Of a stretch of DNA of 63,411 bases, positions 24,919-37,403 are shown piece after piece. This DNA comes from Strigamia acuminata (Eukaryota; Arthropoda; Chilopoda; Geophilomorpha; Linotaeniidae). Below the pieces are notes generated by a model. The model searched no databases, was not told where the DNA came from, and was given only the letters and a program-made list of their open reading frames with translations. The stretch lies in assembly GCA_949358305.1 (NCBI GenBank), contig CASHSZ010000035.1, positions 30,001 through 93,411 on the forward strand. The letters are read 5' to 3'. Within the stretch, counting starts at the first letter, position 1; each line of letters opens with the position of its first letter. The position numbers were made by a program, and so were the translations under genes.

Positions 24919-26459
24919 TCTATTTTAATAATGCAGGTGTAACATCCGGTTGGTCCGGCGTGCGACGAGAGACTGGGCGGTGTTTAAGTTTGACTGTTTA
25001 TTATCGACGAATAGAGTAAACAATAAGTAAATTCTTCAAAGACGAAGAACATCGGGAGAAGTGGGTAACACTAAAACTCGATTGAAACGGGCAAAAAACG
25101 GTAGAGAGGCGCTAATAAATCCGTTTGAGTGACATCGGGTCGTGAAAACGACCTAACTAGCTTCGATTAACTGATAGGAACTAATGGACATTTATTCGAA
25201 TCGATAGTCTAAACGGGCACAAACTGTCTAAAAGCGATGTTGACGGGAGCAGTTCGGGACGGGAATTGATAAAACCCGAAAACAGAGAAGATTCGCAACG
25301 AAAGCAATGGCCGCCGTTGGAAACGACGAGAAATAAGCGTCAGCGGATGGAGACAAATAACATAACGCGAGACGTCTAAACCAAGCAGGAAGGTAAGAAG
25401 AACGTGCGAGCTTTGCTTTAAATTTTTGCAAACATTAGTATCTCCAGCAGAGATTCGACGGGCGCGTATAACCGTGCGGAGGAGTGAGTGAGCCGGGTCG
25501 CGCGAGTCGACAAACTAGGACGGAGCCCGGGAGGAAAAAAAGCCGCGAAAACAAGCACAACAGGTGAGTAAAATTCGGATGCCTGAGTTCAAATAAATCC
25601 CGAGGAAATAAACTGAAGAGTGTACATTTTTTCTAGGACATTAGCGCGGGTCCATCGGGAAGAGAATAGGACGCACCACGGTCCTCTCACGATTATATTG
25701 GAAATAGAAAGGGACAACGAGGACGCATTTGTCGACAACGAAGCGACAGAGAGTGGAAAATAGGAAAGGAAGGGCAATTAGATGAGTTCTTTTCACGTCA
25801 CATACTTCTGACAGCGTATTAAAAACAGATCGTTCTCATTTTTGCAGGAAACACGATGTGCAGACGGTTTGCTACGTGTCATTCTCGGTTGCTCGCGACA
25901 GATGTCACACGGAGTCCTCGCGTCGTTCTCGCGTGTTGACACACACACATACATACTCGCGCGCGCATACATATAAGGCCACTCGAATTGGTGTTACGGA
26001 ATCTGGAGGAAATTCAACGAATTTGCGTGCATCGTTTTTCGCACAACATTGCTGAAGGACCGTTCATCCATCGAAACTACCGGTGCATGTAGAAAAAAAC
26101 TGATTTATGACTTTATTTCTATTTTTCATACAGGTTAACGATGTTAAACCGAGTGAAATAGTGCGGATCGAATCTTTTTAATACGAGTTGATTTATTTGG
26201 TTTGAACGAATTGAATTAATTTATCTTGAATTTCAGGTGGAAGAAAAACAAGTGACCGACTAGATATAAAATCGAGTGTTTCGCGACACCTGGAACGAAA
26301 CGAGTTGTTGGATGGGTGAAATATAATCAGAAAATGTATAAATATTTGAATTTTAACCAGACGTTTTATGATTGCAGGATTTTGTTAAACTGATTGATTG
26401 ATTGATTGATTGATTGATTAATTGCAACCTAGACGTGGCGTGTTGCCTCCTAGTGGACG
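24675..26459. other. Non-coding stretch with microsatellites and splice-like signals
   Basis: Contains (TTTA)n at about 24738-24780 and 24866-24916. Further on are several splice-like signals on the plus strand: a donor ACAG|gtgagt near 25564 and acceptors near 25635, 25849, 26133, 26237 and 26377. They may belong to non-coding 5' exons of the small ORF at 26460 or to a non-coding transcript. No coding exon could be supported. Confidence 0.35.
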
Positions 26460-26675
26460 ATGGTATCAGCTCCTGGTGCGTCAACGAGAAGGACGTGCAG
26501 TCTGTGTCTCCTCTACGACGACACCGAGTCTGGTCGCTCGAAATGCTCCGTTGCGATGCCGGGCAATGGGCCGCTCAGCACGTACACGCTCGTCGACGGC
26601 GCGCGTCCCATCGCTGCGGACCCGGGGTGCTGCAAGGAGAAGACAGGCAGACGGATAGATGGAATTAATAATTAA
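26460..26675 (+). CDS. Small Cys-rich protein (71 aa), possible last exon
   Basis: Starts MVSAPGASTRRTCSLC and has a CxxC pair, a single Cys (SKC) and a CC pair (DPGCC), so a metal site or disulphides are possible. It follows an acceptor-like AACCTAG at about 26432 behind a (TTGA)n tract, the usual intron end here. RTCSLC faintly resembles the SYSCALC and FYCALC fingers of the zinc-finger genes, but the second half lacks the His pair. No family recognised. Confidence 0.3.
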   Translation: MVSAPGASTRRTCSLCLLYDDTESGRSKCSVAMPGNGPLSTYTLVDGARPIAADPGCCKEKTGRRIDGINN

Positions 26676-29600
26676 ATTGAAAATTTGATTCAACTTTTGG
26701 GGTGACTAAAACTCAAAGACAAAGTTTGTAATTTACTCGCATCGAAAGATAAATTAGTTGTCGTTGTTGTTGTTGTTGTTGTTTTTTTTTTCAAAATACA
26801 ATTTATTAATAAAATATTACACGATGATTGTTCCACATTGATTATTTGTTGATTATTTGTTTTACAATTACACTTTCAATTCTCGGTGAGCAGTTCTTTG
26901 CGTTCCGACGCGTCGCTATCGAGATTGATGTCGGGTCTCGTTCGATTGGCTGCGTTCAAATCAATCAAAACTGTGAACACAGGGCCAACGCAAATCGCGA
27001 AATCCACACGCCCATCAATCAACCACGGAGTTTAAATAAATGAATAAACAAATAATTTAATAAATGAACAATGCCGACACTGCGGAAGCATGTTTCCGAA
27101 CGTTTCGGTGCCGACGCGCATTCGTGAGTAAAGCGCATGTCGACTTACCGGCGAGATCGCGTCACCCGTTAATAGTACGCGCGTTTGAACGCGGCCTAGT
27201 GCGCGACGAGGCGCGCAATGCGGGGTAGAAGAGCGGGCATCGTTTCCACCGCGTATTACGACATTTACGGGGGCGGGTCGCAGGGATAAATTAACACGAG
27301 TCGAATCGAATCGAATCAACCCGACAGGAGCTTTTTTTGGAACAATTTGTCGGGGCTGCCGGCGCTCGTCCGTCGACACCAGCTGCCCCTATTTGCCGCG
27401 AATGCGACCCTTTGCACGACCCTTTGTACCGTGCAAACCGGCACTGGTTTGGCCGATGACAACACAGGATAGATTAAAAGTGATGAGACAAATCCACCAC
27501 CGGAACCCTCCGGATATCCGCGAGGACCCGGAACGGTCTGAAACCGTTTGTTTGTTTGTTTGTCTGTTTGTTTGTAAATCCATCGAACGTAGTGACGAAA
27601 ACTCACTTCTCCTACGCTGGCGCGTCGAGTACAATGGGATGAAAATAAAATCGTAAACCAATAGAGGCGTTCGTGGCCTCGTTTCGCGCAACACTTGTCA
27701 CCGATTTCTATTCTTTTATTTAACTCGACACGATCGTTTGCGCGCGGGATTTGACGCCCGTTCACGTGACCCGTAATCTGCGTCCTTTAATGGACGCCAA
27801 AAATGTTCGCCTGATGCGACGGTAGCGCGTTCTGGCGGCAATTTAGCGCAATGAAGCGCAATCACGGCGGACCAGAGAGAGAGAGAAAGAGAAATCGACA
27901 CGACTCGACGGGAACTTATTTTTGGAACAAATTTATTGGGGCTGCCGTCACCAGCTGCCCCGTATGCCCGTATGCCGATGCAATAGAGAAAACACTTTTT
28001 ACAACGCATAAATGACATCTACTCCACCACGAACACCCCGAGGGTATTGAGACACAAAAAGGACGAAACAGGTCCGTTTAAGCGCTCAGCGCTTGATGGC
28101 TCCTTGTTCGAAACAAGTGTGTCTGGTCTGGGTTTGAAAATGTCCGCAGAGTCGGTCGAATCCAACGACAACAACTGCGTCGCCGGGGATGGTGCGAGGC
28201 GTCCGGAAGCCAGTTCTAAAATGTAAAATGTAATTTATTTTCAATTTTTTTGTTGGGATCGACCCCAACGAAGATAATCTCATTAAACAATGGAGCACGA
28301 ACCGCGAAACTGATCCCATGGTCGGGAAATCGAACTCCAGTCGTCCGCCCATCGTCGATCGCCAGGTATCTTTAAGCGATAAACATGTCGCGCCTCGAGA
28401 GTTCGTGGATCTGATCTGATCTGACTTAATCTGACCTGGATCGAACCCGAATTTGAATCTTAATTTTACGTATTTTTTAGCGTTTCAACATTACGTCAGT
28501 TTCCTTTTATTAAACAATTATACTTTTAATTTTCGTCGATAGTTATTTGCATTCCGACGCGTTGCTATCGAATTTGACGTCGGGTCTCGGTCGACTGGCT
28601 GCGTTCAAGTCAGAATTGCGAACACGGGACCAATACACAGGCCGCCGTAACGCTAAAAATGAGTGGACCTTTCCGCAATTTGCACACCACGAGGTCTGAA
28701 TAGATGAATTAATAAATAAGTAAACGAATAAACAAATAAATAAACAATGCCGACGCCGTAGAAACGTGTAGAAGCTTGTTTCTGGACGTTTCAGTGCCGG
28801 TGCGCATCCGTGAGTAAAGTGTGCGTCGATTTAGCGGCGTGATCGCGTCACCCTTAATTGTACGCGCGTTTAAATGCGATCTAATGCGCGATGAGGCGCG
28901 CAATACGGGGTAGAAGAGCGGGGCATTGTTTCCACCGCGTAGATCGCAGAGATAAATTAACACGATACGAATCGAATCGAATCAACTCGACAGGAGCTTT
29001 ATTTGAAACAATGTGTCGGGGCTGCCGGCGCTCGTCGGCGCCAACTGCCCCTATTTGTCGCGAACGCGACCCTCCGACCATTCGCGTCTGGCCAGTGACG
29101 ACGCAGAATAAAACGAGCGCAATCAAACCGATGCCGCACACCGGAACCCTCCGGATATCCGCGAGGGCCCGGAACGCTCGCTCTGAGAATGTTCGCAAAG
29201 TCCGGTCGAGCGCAATCTCAAAAACTCGCGTCGATTACATGGTGCGAGACAACCGGAAAAGAAAAAAAAATATATAAAACGGCGGATTTTCCACAAAATC
29301 TTTGTTCCAGTAGGTCGCTGCGAGGATAATCTAATTATTGGTCGGAACACAAATCGCGGAACCGACTCCAAGATCAGGAAATTAAACTTTGATCGTTTTC
29401 CCTATTATGCACATTTTTTGTTCCGAGTGGCAATGTCCGGTACGCGCGCGTACGTCCCCTCCCTCTTTCTACCCGGACACCGAGACCCGGTGGACGATAG
29501 GTTGTGTGGACACTCGGATATTCGGGGTTCGGTCCTTTGCATTTATTCATAATGAAGACTCTTCTTACGTACAACTTAGCGTTATTTTTTTTCCCGCGTG

Positions 29601-30171
29601 TATTGTTTGCCGTCGACATGTTTAAAGTGCGTGCCGACTCGATCAGCGACCAAATAAGCGGAGTTGTAAACCCACGCCAAATTGAACGACTGCGGAAATA
29701 TCGTCGCCAGTCCACGCATGCTCCACTTGATTACTTACTTACTCACCCACTCACTCGCTTTCTCTCGCTCTCACTCTCGCTCTCGCCCTCGCTCTCGTCG
29801 ACACCACGTTGCAGTGAAGCACGAAGCTTCGTTTCAATTGTCGCCATTTTTAAATCGGGCTAGAGCCGGGCAAAGACAGTTTGCGTTTGCAGTTGCGTGT
29901 TTAGTTTCGTTTCGTTAAACGTGAGTGAGCGAGCGAGTGAACGAGCGAATGAGCCAAGTGTTTTGTGGTATCATTTGTCAATTATTCCCGCCCAATTATG
30001 CACGTATTGTATCCGTAAGCGCGCGCGCAGAAAAAATTTGTTTGTTTGGTTATTGTTGCTAACAGAAAATGAAGCTCAATTTAATAACCCATTTGTTTTT
30101 TTTTTTTTTGTTTTTTTTTTTTTCTTTTTCTTTTGATTTTATCTATCGCGTTTTTTTCTTTTTCAGAGACC
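26676..30171. repeat. Interspersed-repeat cluster A (three hairpin cores)
   Basis: No gene supported. The stretch is mainly diverged copies of one GC-rich repeat family. Hairpin-like cores (GGGGCTGCC...TGCCCC) lie at 27327-27389, 27911-27961 and 28992-29051. Around them recur a leader with GATCGCGTCACCC and TACGCGCGTTT (27160, 28845), a segment CCGGATATCCGCGAGG (27511, 29150) and a tail with AAACTTTRATCGT. The last part (29.7-30.1 kb) has CTCGCTCT runs and a possible non-coding exon ending TTAAAC|gtgagt near 29920. Confidence 0.7.
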
Positions 30172-30855
30172 ATGATGACAGGAACATGGAAGGTGAAAGG
30201 GGAAGGGGAGACATCGTCCATCTCGGCGCCCGTTCTCCGTGCGACGCGGACTAGAACCACATCGCCGTCGTCGACTGCCGCTATCGCGTCGGTACCAGCT
30301 CGATCCCGCTTTGTCCAAGCGTCCAGGCAGGCAGAAAAGGAGTAAACTGACGCTGATCAAGAGGGTACGCGCCACGTCTTGGGTTTTATTTATTTGCTTA
30401 TTCTCTTTTTTTTTTTTCTCCCTTTCCCTTTCCAGTCGCGAAGAGAGACATCATTGCCGCCGCCGTCTTCACCTTCGGTGCTGCGGGAAGAGAGATTGGC
30501 AACAAGGGTCGAGGCGGTGATAACAGAAAAAATGGAGAATGTGGTGAAGAATGTGGTGAAGAATGTGGCGGAGAATGTGGCGGAGAATGTGGTGGAGAAG
30601 GTTATGGCGAAGCGAATGGAGAAGGTGTTGGCGGAGCAACTGGACAAAGTGGTTGCGGAGCGAATGGAGAAAGCGGCGAGATGGCGGGAAAAGAAGACGA
30701 AGACGTTGTGCGTGTTGAAGTCGGTGGGGAAGAAGCTAGAGGCGGTGCAGGCGGAGGTGAAGGAAATGGAGATGGACATGGTGGACATGATGGAGGAGGA
30801 AGATGGCTGTGGTTACGAAGGACTCGATGATAACGGCGATGAAAAGGAGTGGTAG
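30172..30855 (+). pseudogene. Coiled-coil gene with disrupted first exon
   Basis: Two exons are visible: 30167-30362 (acceptor TTTTTCAG, donor AAGAGG|gtacgc) and 30436-30855. The second is phase 0 and encodes about 139 aa of coiled coil with repeats of VVKNV / AENV / EKVMAKRMEK, ending EGLDDNGDEKEW. In the first exon the Ser/Thr/Pro-rich frame starting MMTGTWKVKGEG hits TAA at 30343-30345, just before the donor. The family-like basic end (RQKRSKLTLIKR) is in another frame. A single-base indel in exon 1 would explain this. A weaker donor inside exon 1 (TCG|gtacca) could avoid the stop. Same layout as 56869-57822. Confidence 0.5.
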
Positions 30856-33106
30856 GGAGAAGGGGTGATGGGCCTTGAAGACGATGGTTACGATGTGACC
30901 GACAGTGACCACAACCAAGATTCTATCAAATAAATAGATAAATAAATTGACAAGTGTACTCATAATTGTTGTATAGATTCCTTCGATCGAATAAACATTG
31001 TTTTAATATAGTTGTCACGGTTCATACTTTGGCGAAAGCATGTCTGGCGATGGCAAGGGGCGCACGAGTGGCTACTCGCATGCCGTCCCCTGGGACATGC
31101 AGACTCGCTCTCGGACCTCAGGACTCATATTGTCGCCTGGCTCGCGTAGACAGCGTAGACAGCGATGGGGCAAGAAGTCTGGGAGATAGATAAAGTTAAA
31201 ATCTGAAACTGCAAATTTTTCACAAAACAATTTGTTTCAATCGGTCCCAACGACGATAATCTAATTAACAGTTGGAGCGCAAACCACGAAACCGATTCGA
31301 CGATTGTGGGATTAAACTTTCATTGTCTTCCATGGGTATTTTTTATTCCACAGGGTGTCCCACGCGCGCGTGTCTACTCCTTTCTCTTTTCTTCGTCCGG
31401 GGACCCATTTCCAATCGAACTTTTTTTTTGTCCGGCGCCCAAAAGCCCGGACAGATCCACGAAATCCGCAGCAAAATCACGAGCTTGGGGTCGGCGTATA
31501 GGTCGCACAGCATCTCCCGAGGATTAAATATATAAACAATTAAACTAGTGTTTTTGCACAATTATTTGGAACAAACAATCGCTATAACCAAACAATACCA
31601 ACGCTGTGGAAGCGTACGGGAGCGCGTATCTGAACATCCCGGCACCAATGTACCACCATGAACGCGACACCCTTAACGATACGTGCGTTTAAATGTGACC
31701 CAATGCGCGATAAGACACGTGACGCATCATTTTCACCACGTATTGTGACATTTACGAAATTTACGGTATTTACGGGATGAGTGAAGGAATCTAATCAACT
31801 CGATCTTATTTTGGAACAAGTTATTGGGGGCTGCCAATGCTGGCTGCCCGTATTCTGCGTGGCGAGAAGATAGGACCCCGTCCTTTTTGCGCGCCAATAC
31901 CCTCGGAATGTTTGTGGTGGAGTGGTCCCTACTCTGAAGTAAGCGTGTCTGGTCTCGATCGACCTAGAGGCGCTTGCAAATCCACCGAACGCAATGACAC
32001 AAACTCACGTCGAAAGCGATGGCGCGAGACGCCGGAAAGACAAAATTAAAATATGAAACGACGGATATTTTGCAAAACTCTTATTCTAGTCGGTCACTGC
32101 GAAGGTAATCTTAGTGACGACCGAAGTACGGGGGTAGATTTTATTCTGTTTTGTGTCTGTCTGGTACCGATCACCCACCCATCACCCACCCATCTCCGAT
32201 CATCGGGCACCTATGAGCGATAAACGCTCCCCTCCACGCTTGGCATGTCGCGCCTCGACAGTTCGCGGATCGAACCTGAATTCGAATCCGAATTTTGCGT
32301 TCTCTTTATCGTTTCAACGTTACGAGGGTTTCTTTTTATCAAAAACAATTACATTTTCAATTCTCGTCGGTAATTAACTGCGTTCCGGGCACTTTGCGGA
32401 CGTTTATCCACGTTGACAAACATCATCGTCGACGCCCAATTCGAAAACCCGTGTCACACTCACCCGCATCGCATCACGCGCGTCATCGCGTGTAGGAACG
32501 CGCGTATCGAAAACAACGTTGTGGGAGCTTGGATTTATTTTGGAACAATTTGTCGGGGCTGTCGGCGCGCATCGGTCGCCAACTGCCCCGTGTTCTCCGA
32601 CGAACCCACTTTGGAGTGTTTTTTGACGAACCAGGGAGTGTTCGTGGCGGAGCAGAACAACCGTATCAAATCGATTCAGGAAATTGTGACCGAAACCCTC
32701 GGATCTCCATGATGGCTCGAAGCGAACGAATTCAAAGTGTCTGCAAACTCGTCGAACGCGATTATACAAACTCACATCGTCTACGATGGTGCAACGTGTA
32801 CTGCGAGTTGAAATTAAAATGGTAAACCGATCGGGGCGTTCGCGATCTTCGACTCAGACGGCACCCAATTCGATAATCTAATTAATCGTTGGGGCACTCG
32901 TCGTGGAATTAGTTCCACTGTCGATAAATCGATTTATATATTTCAAGGATTTTTATTTAACTCCGCGCGAGCGCCTGTGTGATGTAATTTCTCACAACCG
33001 CCACGCCATCTGACGTAACCCGTGTCTCATTTGCATCCAAATCAAGTTCAGACACGATACAAGACTGTTTTCCGCGTCTCGTTGGCGTTCCTCGCAACAT
33101 TGAACC
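30856..33106. repeat. Interspersed-repeat cluster B (two hairpin cores)
   Basis: No gene supported. Cores at 31804-31849 and 32523-32589, with the same surrounding modules as cluster A: AAAACTCTTATTCTAGTCGGTC near 32074, GCGTTCTCTTTATCGTTTCAACG near 32297 and the ATCCACGTTGACA module near 32406. The 300-bp block 32660-32965 is almost identical to 34530-34835. Confidence 0.7.
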
Positions 33107-33650
33107 ATGTTCCAGGTAATTCCAGAAACAGATACGAATTGTTTCGTATAATTTTTAATCTAAAACTTCTCTTATTCAGCCGAAACCGCTTGAACCCACG
33201 AACGAACATCCCTTGCTCAAGGTGAAGATAGGGAATCTCGCGCGTAATGCCCTGGTAATCGAGTGGTCGCGCTTCTGCGCCATCGACGAACGTTTATTCG
33301 AAGAAACGGGCTACCCTCGGGACAGTATCCGCGAACTAGACGACGACGACGATAGACACCGGTACCTAAAAAACATCGTTGGTGACCATTTCCAAATAAT
33401 TGGACAGATCAAGATGAACGTCGAGTGGGTGAATCGAGGCACCGAAACCAACTTCATCGTCGTGACGAAAGAAAGAACTCTCGTCTTGGGGATGCGTTTC
33501 CTTTGGGACTCGAATATGTCTTGCGCGCGGTTTGATCGATTCTTCAAAGACCGTAAACTTGGCGTCACCATCCCATTCGAGTATGGATTTGTTCCATGGA
33601 CAAATTTGTACTTTGTCGAATATCCAGATAAAATGTACAAGTGTCAATAA
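33107..33650 (+). CDS. Retropepsin-like protein lacking the DTG motif
   Basis: Exons 33107-33115 (MFQ, donor CAG|gtaatt) and 33180-33650 (acceptor TTATTCAG) join in phase 0 to give 159 aa. The start KVKIGNLARNALVIEWSRF and the later FIVVTKERTLVLGMRFLW are arranged like the first strands and the LGM.FL segment of retroelement aspartic proteases. Where those have D-T/S-G after A-L-V, this protein has IEWSRFC, so the active site appears to be missing. About 35 residues after LGM.FL are unrelated to anything I know. It could be a domesticated, inactive retropepsin fold or a coincidental likeness. The fragment sits between repeat clusters with no other pol domains nearby. Confidence 0.45.
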
Positions 33651-35320
33651 ATGGCAATCCTATGTGTGAATGGGGTAAAAAATGTGGGAAAAAAATGTTA
33701 TACAAATAAATAACTGTCGTTTTCGCGTAACTTTTTCGGCGTTATTCCACCATATAATCGTCGCTTCAATGTATCGTTGTTTCATCGTTTCGTTTTATTC
33801 CGTTTTATTTGTTTATTTGTTTTTATTTTTATTTTTATTTATTTATTTATTTTATTTTATTTTTTTTTTTTTTTTATAACATTCTGCAAACTGTAAAAAC
33901 TGTAAAAACTTTAAATATAGATATTTCAGTGAACAGCGAGTTTGTTTTTATTTTAGACTAGATGGGATACCTGGGTCGAAACGAATTAGGTCGAAACGGG
34001 ATTTCGACTTTAGTCATTTCGACCTTAGTATGGAATCCCGGGTGCTCATAGTATTCGAAAATTAAGTAAAGTAAAGTAAAGTTTAGTCATCTTCTTTGGA
34101 TATTTTTTTTACTCCGTTTGGCGTCTTGCGCGCGCGCTTGTTTGCTCCCTTCTCCCTTCTCCGCCTCGAATTTCGTCCCCGGTCGGTCGTTTTCACCCGA
34201 CACCCAAAAGTCCAATCCCGACGAACGGATCCACGAATTCCGTCGTGAAATCGCGAACACGTCGTCAACGCACAGGCCACGCGCGTATCACGAGGAACAA
34301 ATAAATAAACAATTAAATGGGTGTTTTTGCACAATTATTTGAAATAAACACGCTTTATAGGTGTGTCTGTCTGTGGGCTTATTTTGGAACAAGTTGTTGG
34401 GGCTGCCGACACTCGTCGGTGCCAGCTGCCCCGCATTCACCGTAGGTGAGGCGCTCGTTGCCGCAATGGTCGCCGCAATGGTCGCCGGAATGTTCGTGGT
34501 GGAGCAGAACACCCGTGGGTGGGAAATACCGTTTCAAATCGATTCAGGAAATTTCGACCGAAACCCTCGGATCTCCATGATGGCTCGAAGCGAACGAATT
34601 CAAAGTGTATGCAAACTCGTCGAACGCGATTATACAAACTCGCATCGTCTACGATGGTGCAACGTGTACTGCGAGTTGAAATTAAAATGGTAAACCGATC
34701 GGGGCGTTCGCGATCTTCGACTCAGACGGCACCCAATTCGATAATCTAATTAATCGTTGGGGCACTCGTCGTGGAATTAGTTCCACTGTCGATAAATCGA
34801 TTTATATATTTCAAGGACTTTTATTCAACTCCGCTCGAGCGTTTGTGCGCAGGACTTTGTACCTGGTCACGTGGCCTGTAATGTAATTTCCCAGAACCGC
34901 CACGCCACCCGACGTAAGCCGTGCCCTTCGATGGACGCCAAAGTGTCCATTCGATGCGGATTTTTGCGTTTCCCGCGTTAAAAGGTGTCCTATAAATTCC
35001 GAAACCAAGTTAATCTTGATTTACTTGTCTACGTGGATCTCCCCATATATTTTGTTTTCCAATTTCAATGTGGGAAAGTTTGTCGGTTGCAATTTTTCTC
35101 GCGCGCACGGCAATCACGAAAAAATCTCCGACGGTAACGCACTCTGACGGTAATTGTTTTAAATTAAAAAAAAAAAAAATTAGATAGATAGATAGATAGA
35201 TAGATAGGATAAAAATTAAAACAAAATAAAGAAGGGTTGAATTTCTCGGACCATCATCATTGTCGCCCAGCAGTCAGTCAGTCTCTTTCTTTCCTTTTTT
35301 CTGCACAAAGCAAACGTAAG
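33651..35320. repeat. Interspersed-repeat cluster C (one hairpin core)
   Basis: TTTTA/TTTA tracts at 33800-33880, then repeat modules with a core at 34375-34432, the 300-bp block shared with 32660-32965, and the TTTTATT(T/C)AACTC...GATGGACGCCAAA module near 34820-34945. A (GATA)n run is at 35182-35208. No gene supported. Confidence 0.65.
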
Positions 35321-35321
35321 A

Positions 35322-35402
35322 TCGCGGAAGCGAGACTCGAACCCAGAGTCCACGGCTCCATGCGGCAGGTAGTCCTGCCCACTCGACCACTCTGGGTCGA
35401 TT
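35322..35402 (-). ncRNA. tRNA-like element (possible SINE head)
   Basis: Minus strand shows GTGGTCGAGTGGGCAG (A-box-like, 35375-35390) and GGGTTCGAGTCTCG (B-box-like, 35331-35344). The same two boxes with the same flanking bases occur at 14088-14143, while the sequence outside the boxes differs, as expected for diverged tRNA-derived elements. A third, weaker A-box match (TTGGTCGAGTGG) is on the minus strand near 56040-56051. Confidence 0.5.
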
Positions 35403-35711
35403 ATAAATTGTGCTAAAATATAGAAAAGAAGAGAAACAGATAAATAAATAAAATAAATAAAATAAAGACGTATATTTAATCACCCGATGAGATGTTTTTT
35501 TTACAATGAGAAACAAAATATACGCAATATAAACAAACAATACGAGACAATGAGATGGGGGATTGTTGTTTTTATCCCATAAGAGTTGTGTCACATCTTT
35601 GACAATTGAAAAAAAAAAAAAAATAAATGAATAAATAAAATTAAAAACAAAAACAAAAACTAAATCAATCAAACAAACAAACAAACGAGAGTGGGAATAA
35701 ACCGTCTCCTC

Positions 35712-36303
35712 TTATAATTCCATCGAAAGATCGGAACCACCAATTGCCTCTTCAGCGCCTTCGTCATCATCGTCGTCAACGACATCCTCTATCCAACCCA
35801 TCGTTCCCTCCATCGCCTTCCACCATTTTTCCTCTGCTTCTTCAAATGTTTTCTCAAATTCCTCCATCGTCGCCTTCACCATTTTCTTGAGTCTTTGTTC
35901 CGTCCTGTCTATCAACTCCTCAATTCTCTCCTCTAGTCCCTCCATCATTTTTTCGACCCTTTCCTCCGTCGCCGCCATTGCCGTCTCCTGGACCTTCGTC
36001 TGTCTTCGACCGAGCGACTGGAGAAAGAGAGAAAAGAACGAATAAAAATAAAAAAAAAAATAAAAAAAAAAAAAAGGTCAAATAAAAAAGACAAAAGAGT
36101 AAATATCGGAATGGGACACATACCCCCTTGATCTTCGTGGGATCATTAGTTTTTCGCTCGCGTGCATCATGCACGGAACTACTGGCGGCGCTCAAGTTTG
36201 GCGTGTGGCTCCACGCCTCCATGAAGTCGATGCGTTCCAAAAGGACGACGGGTGACAGGTGCGACTTTGTGGACGGCTTTTCTCCTCTCTTTCCTTTTTC
36301 CAT
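35712..36303 (-). CDS. Small coiled-coil protein ending SDLSMEL (two coding exons)
   Basis: Exons 36303-36124 and 36017-35712 join in phase 0 (donor GGG|gtatgt, acceptor TCTCCAG) giving 161 aa. Exon 1 (MEKGKRGEKPSTKSHLSP...) is Ser/His-containing and ends NDPTKIKG. Exon 2 begins SLGRRQTKVQ and forms a long coiled coil (ATEERVEKMMEGLEERIEELI) with Trp-rich (EEKWWKAMEG) and Asp-run segments, ending GGSDLSMEL. Layout, phase and C-terminal tail match the gene at 14962-15511, so the two are paralogues. A possible 5' non-coding exon with a similar donor is near 37016. Function unknown. Confidence 0.6.
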
Positions 36304-36469
36304 ATTTTCTTCGATGTGAAAAAAAAGATAAAAATTAAAATCGCAACAAAAAGAACCAAAACGTGGGACGTCGAATAAAACATCCGCGCACATATTGTTC
36401 GCGCAAGTCTACGCGCGTACATGTACGTGTTGGACGTGGTACATTTGATGCCTACCGCGGAACAATGCG

Positions 36470-36593
36470 AGAAAACACGAGAAAATACGAAGTTCTCGTA
36501 TTTTCTCGGTTTTACTTCCATTTGGTTAATTCTTACCTTTGGTTTCAATACAATTTATCTTATTTCAGAAGTCTGCGAGACACATATAAAAAG

Positions 36594-36625
<32 letters not shown>

Positions 36626-36832
36626 GTTTATTTCTAATTAAATGAGAAAAATCTTATATATAGGCTTAACCCACCATGCAATAAGAAACAGACGAAAAAA
36701 TCTTCTTTTTATTCGTGTCTTGTAGTTTTCTGAAATGAGATAAATTGCATTGAAACGTAACATAAGAATTAATCAAATGAAAGCAAAACCGAGAAAAAGT
36801 GAGAATCTTGTATTTTCTCGTTGTACGACAAA
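36470..36832. repeat. Foldback element with long inverted arms
   Basis: The left arm (about 36476-36600, with CGAGAAAATACGA, GGTTTTACTTCCATTTGGTTAA, TTATCTTATTTCAGAA and AAAAAGAAGATTTTTT) is matched in reverse by the right arm (about 36698-36830). The arms are about 125 bp and imperfect, separated by poly-T and a short loop. No ORF. It may be a MITE of the foldback type; flanking target duplications were not clear. Confidence 0.7.
36604..36625 (+). repeat. Poly-T tract
   Basis: Run of more than 20 T in the centre of the foldback element. Confidence 0.9.
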
Positions 36833-37370
36833 GTCGGTTCGCGTTACACGAGTTTTTCAAAGTACCGTGGCCCTGGTACACGATACCGTCTCGGTTTTAA
36901 AACGGCACCGCGGTCCCGACGCTCACCTGCCGCAAAAAGCAATGCAGTCCAGGGCCGCGAACCGCGTGTAAAAACGCCAACTGACGAGTGTTTACCGGGA
37001 AAATGGTTAATTTACCTCTAATCGTTCCACTTGTTCACTTGTTCACGACACGGGGTCCACACTACTGATGGCGAGCGCGCGAGTGATTCGACGCGGCATC
37101 TGGCGACAACCATGGAATCCCGCGCGTGATGCGACGTTGTTTGTTTATTTTTGTCTATTTTATTTATTTATTTGTTTATTTATATATTTATGTTTATTTG
37201 TTTATTCATCTATTTGTTTCACGATGCTTTCAAATTTTTATTTTTTTGTAACTCCGCTCACCAAGCAGCGTCGTTATCGAAATCCGCCATACCTGACCGC
37301 TGATTCCGCGCCGCCACGTGCTTCGCTGCTGAGCAAGTTGAAAGTATTTATGCCGTTTATCTATTTATCA

Positions 37371-37403
<33 letters not shown>

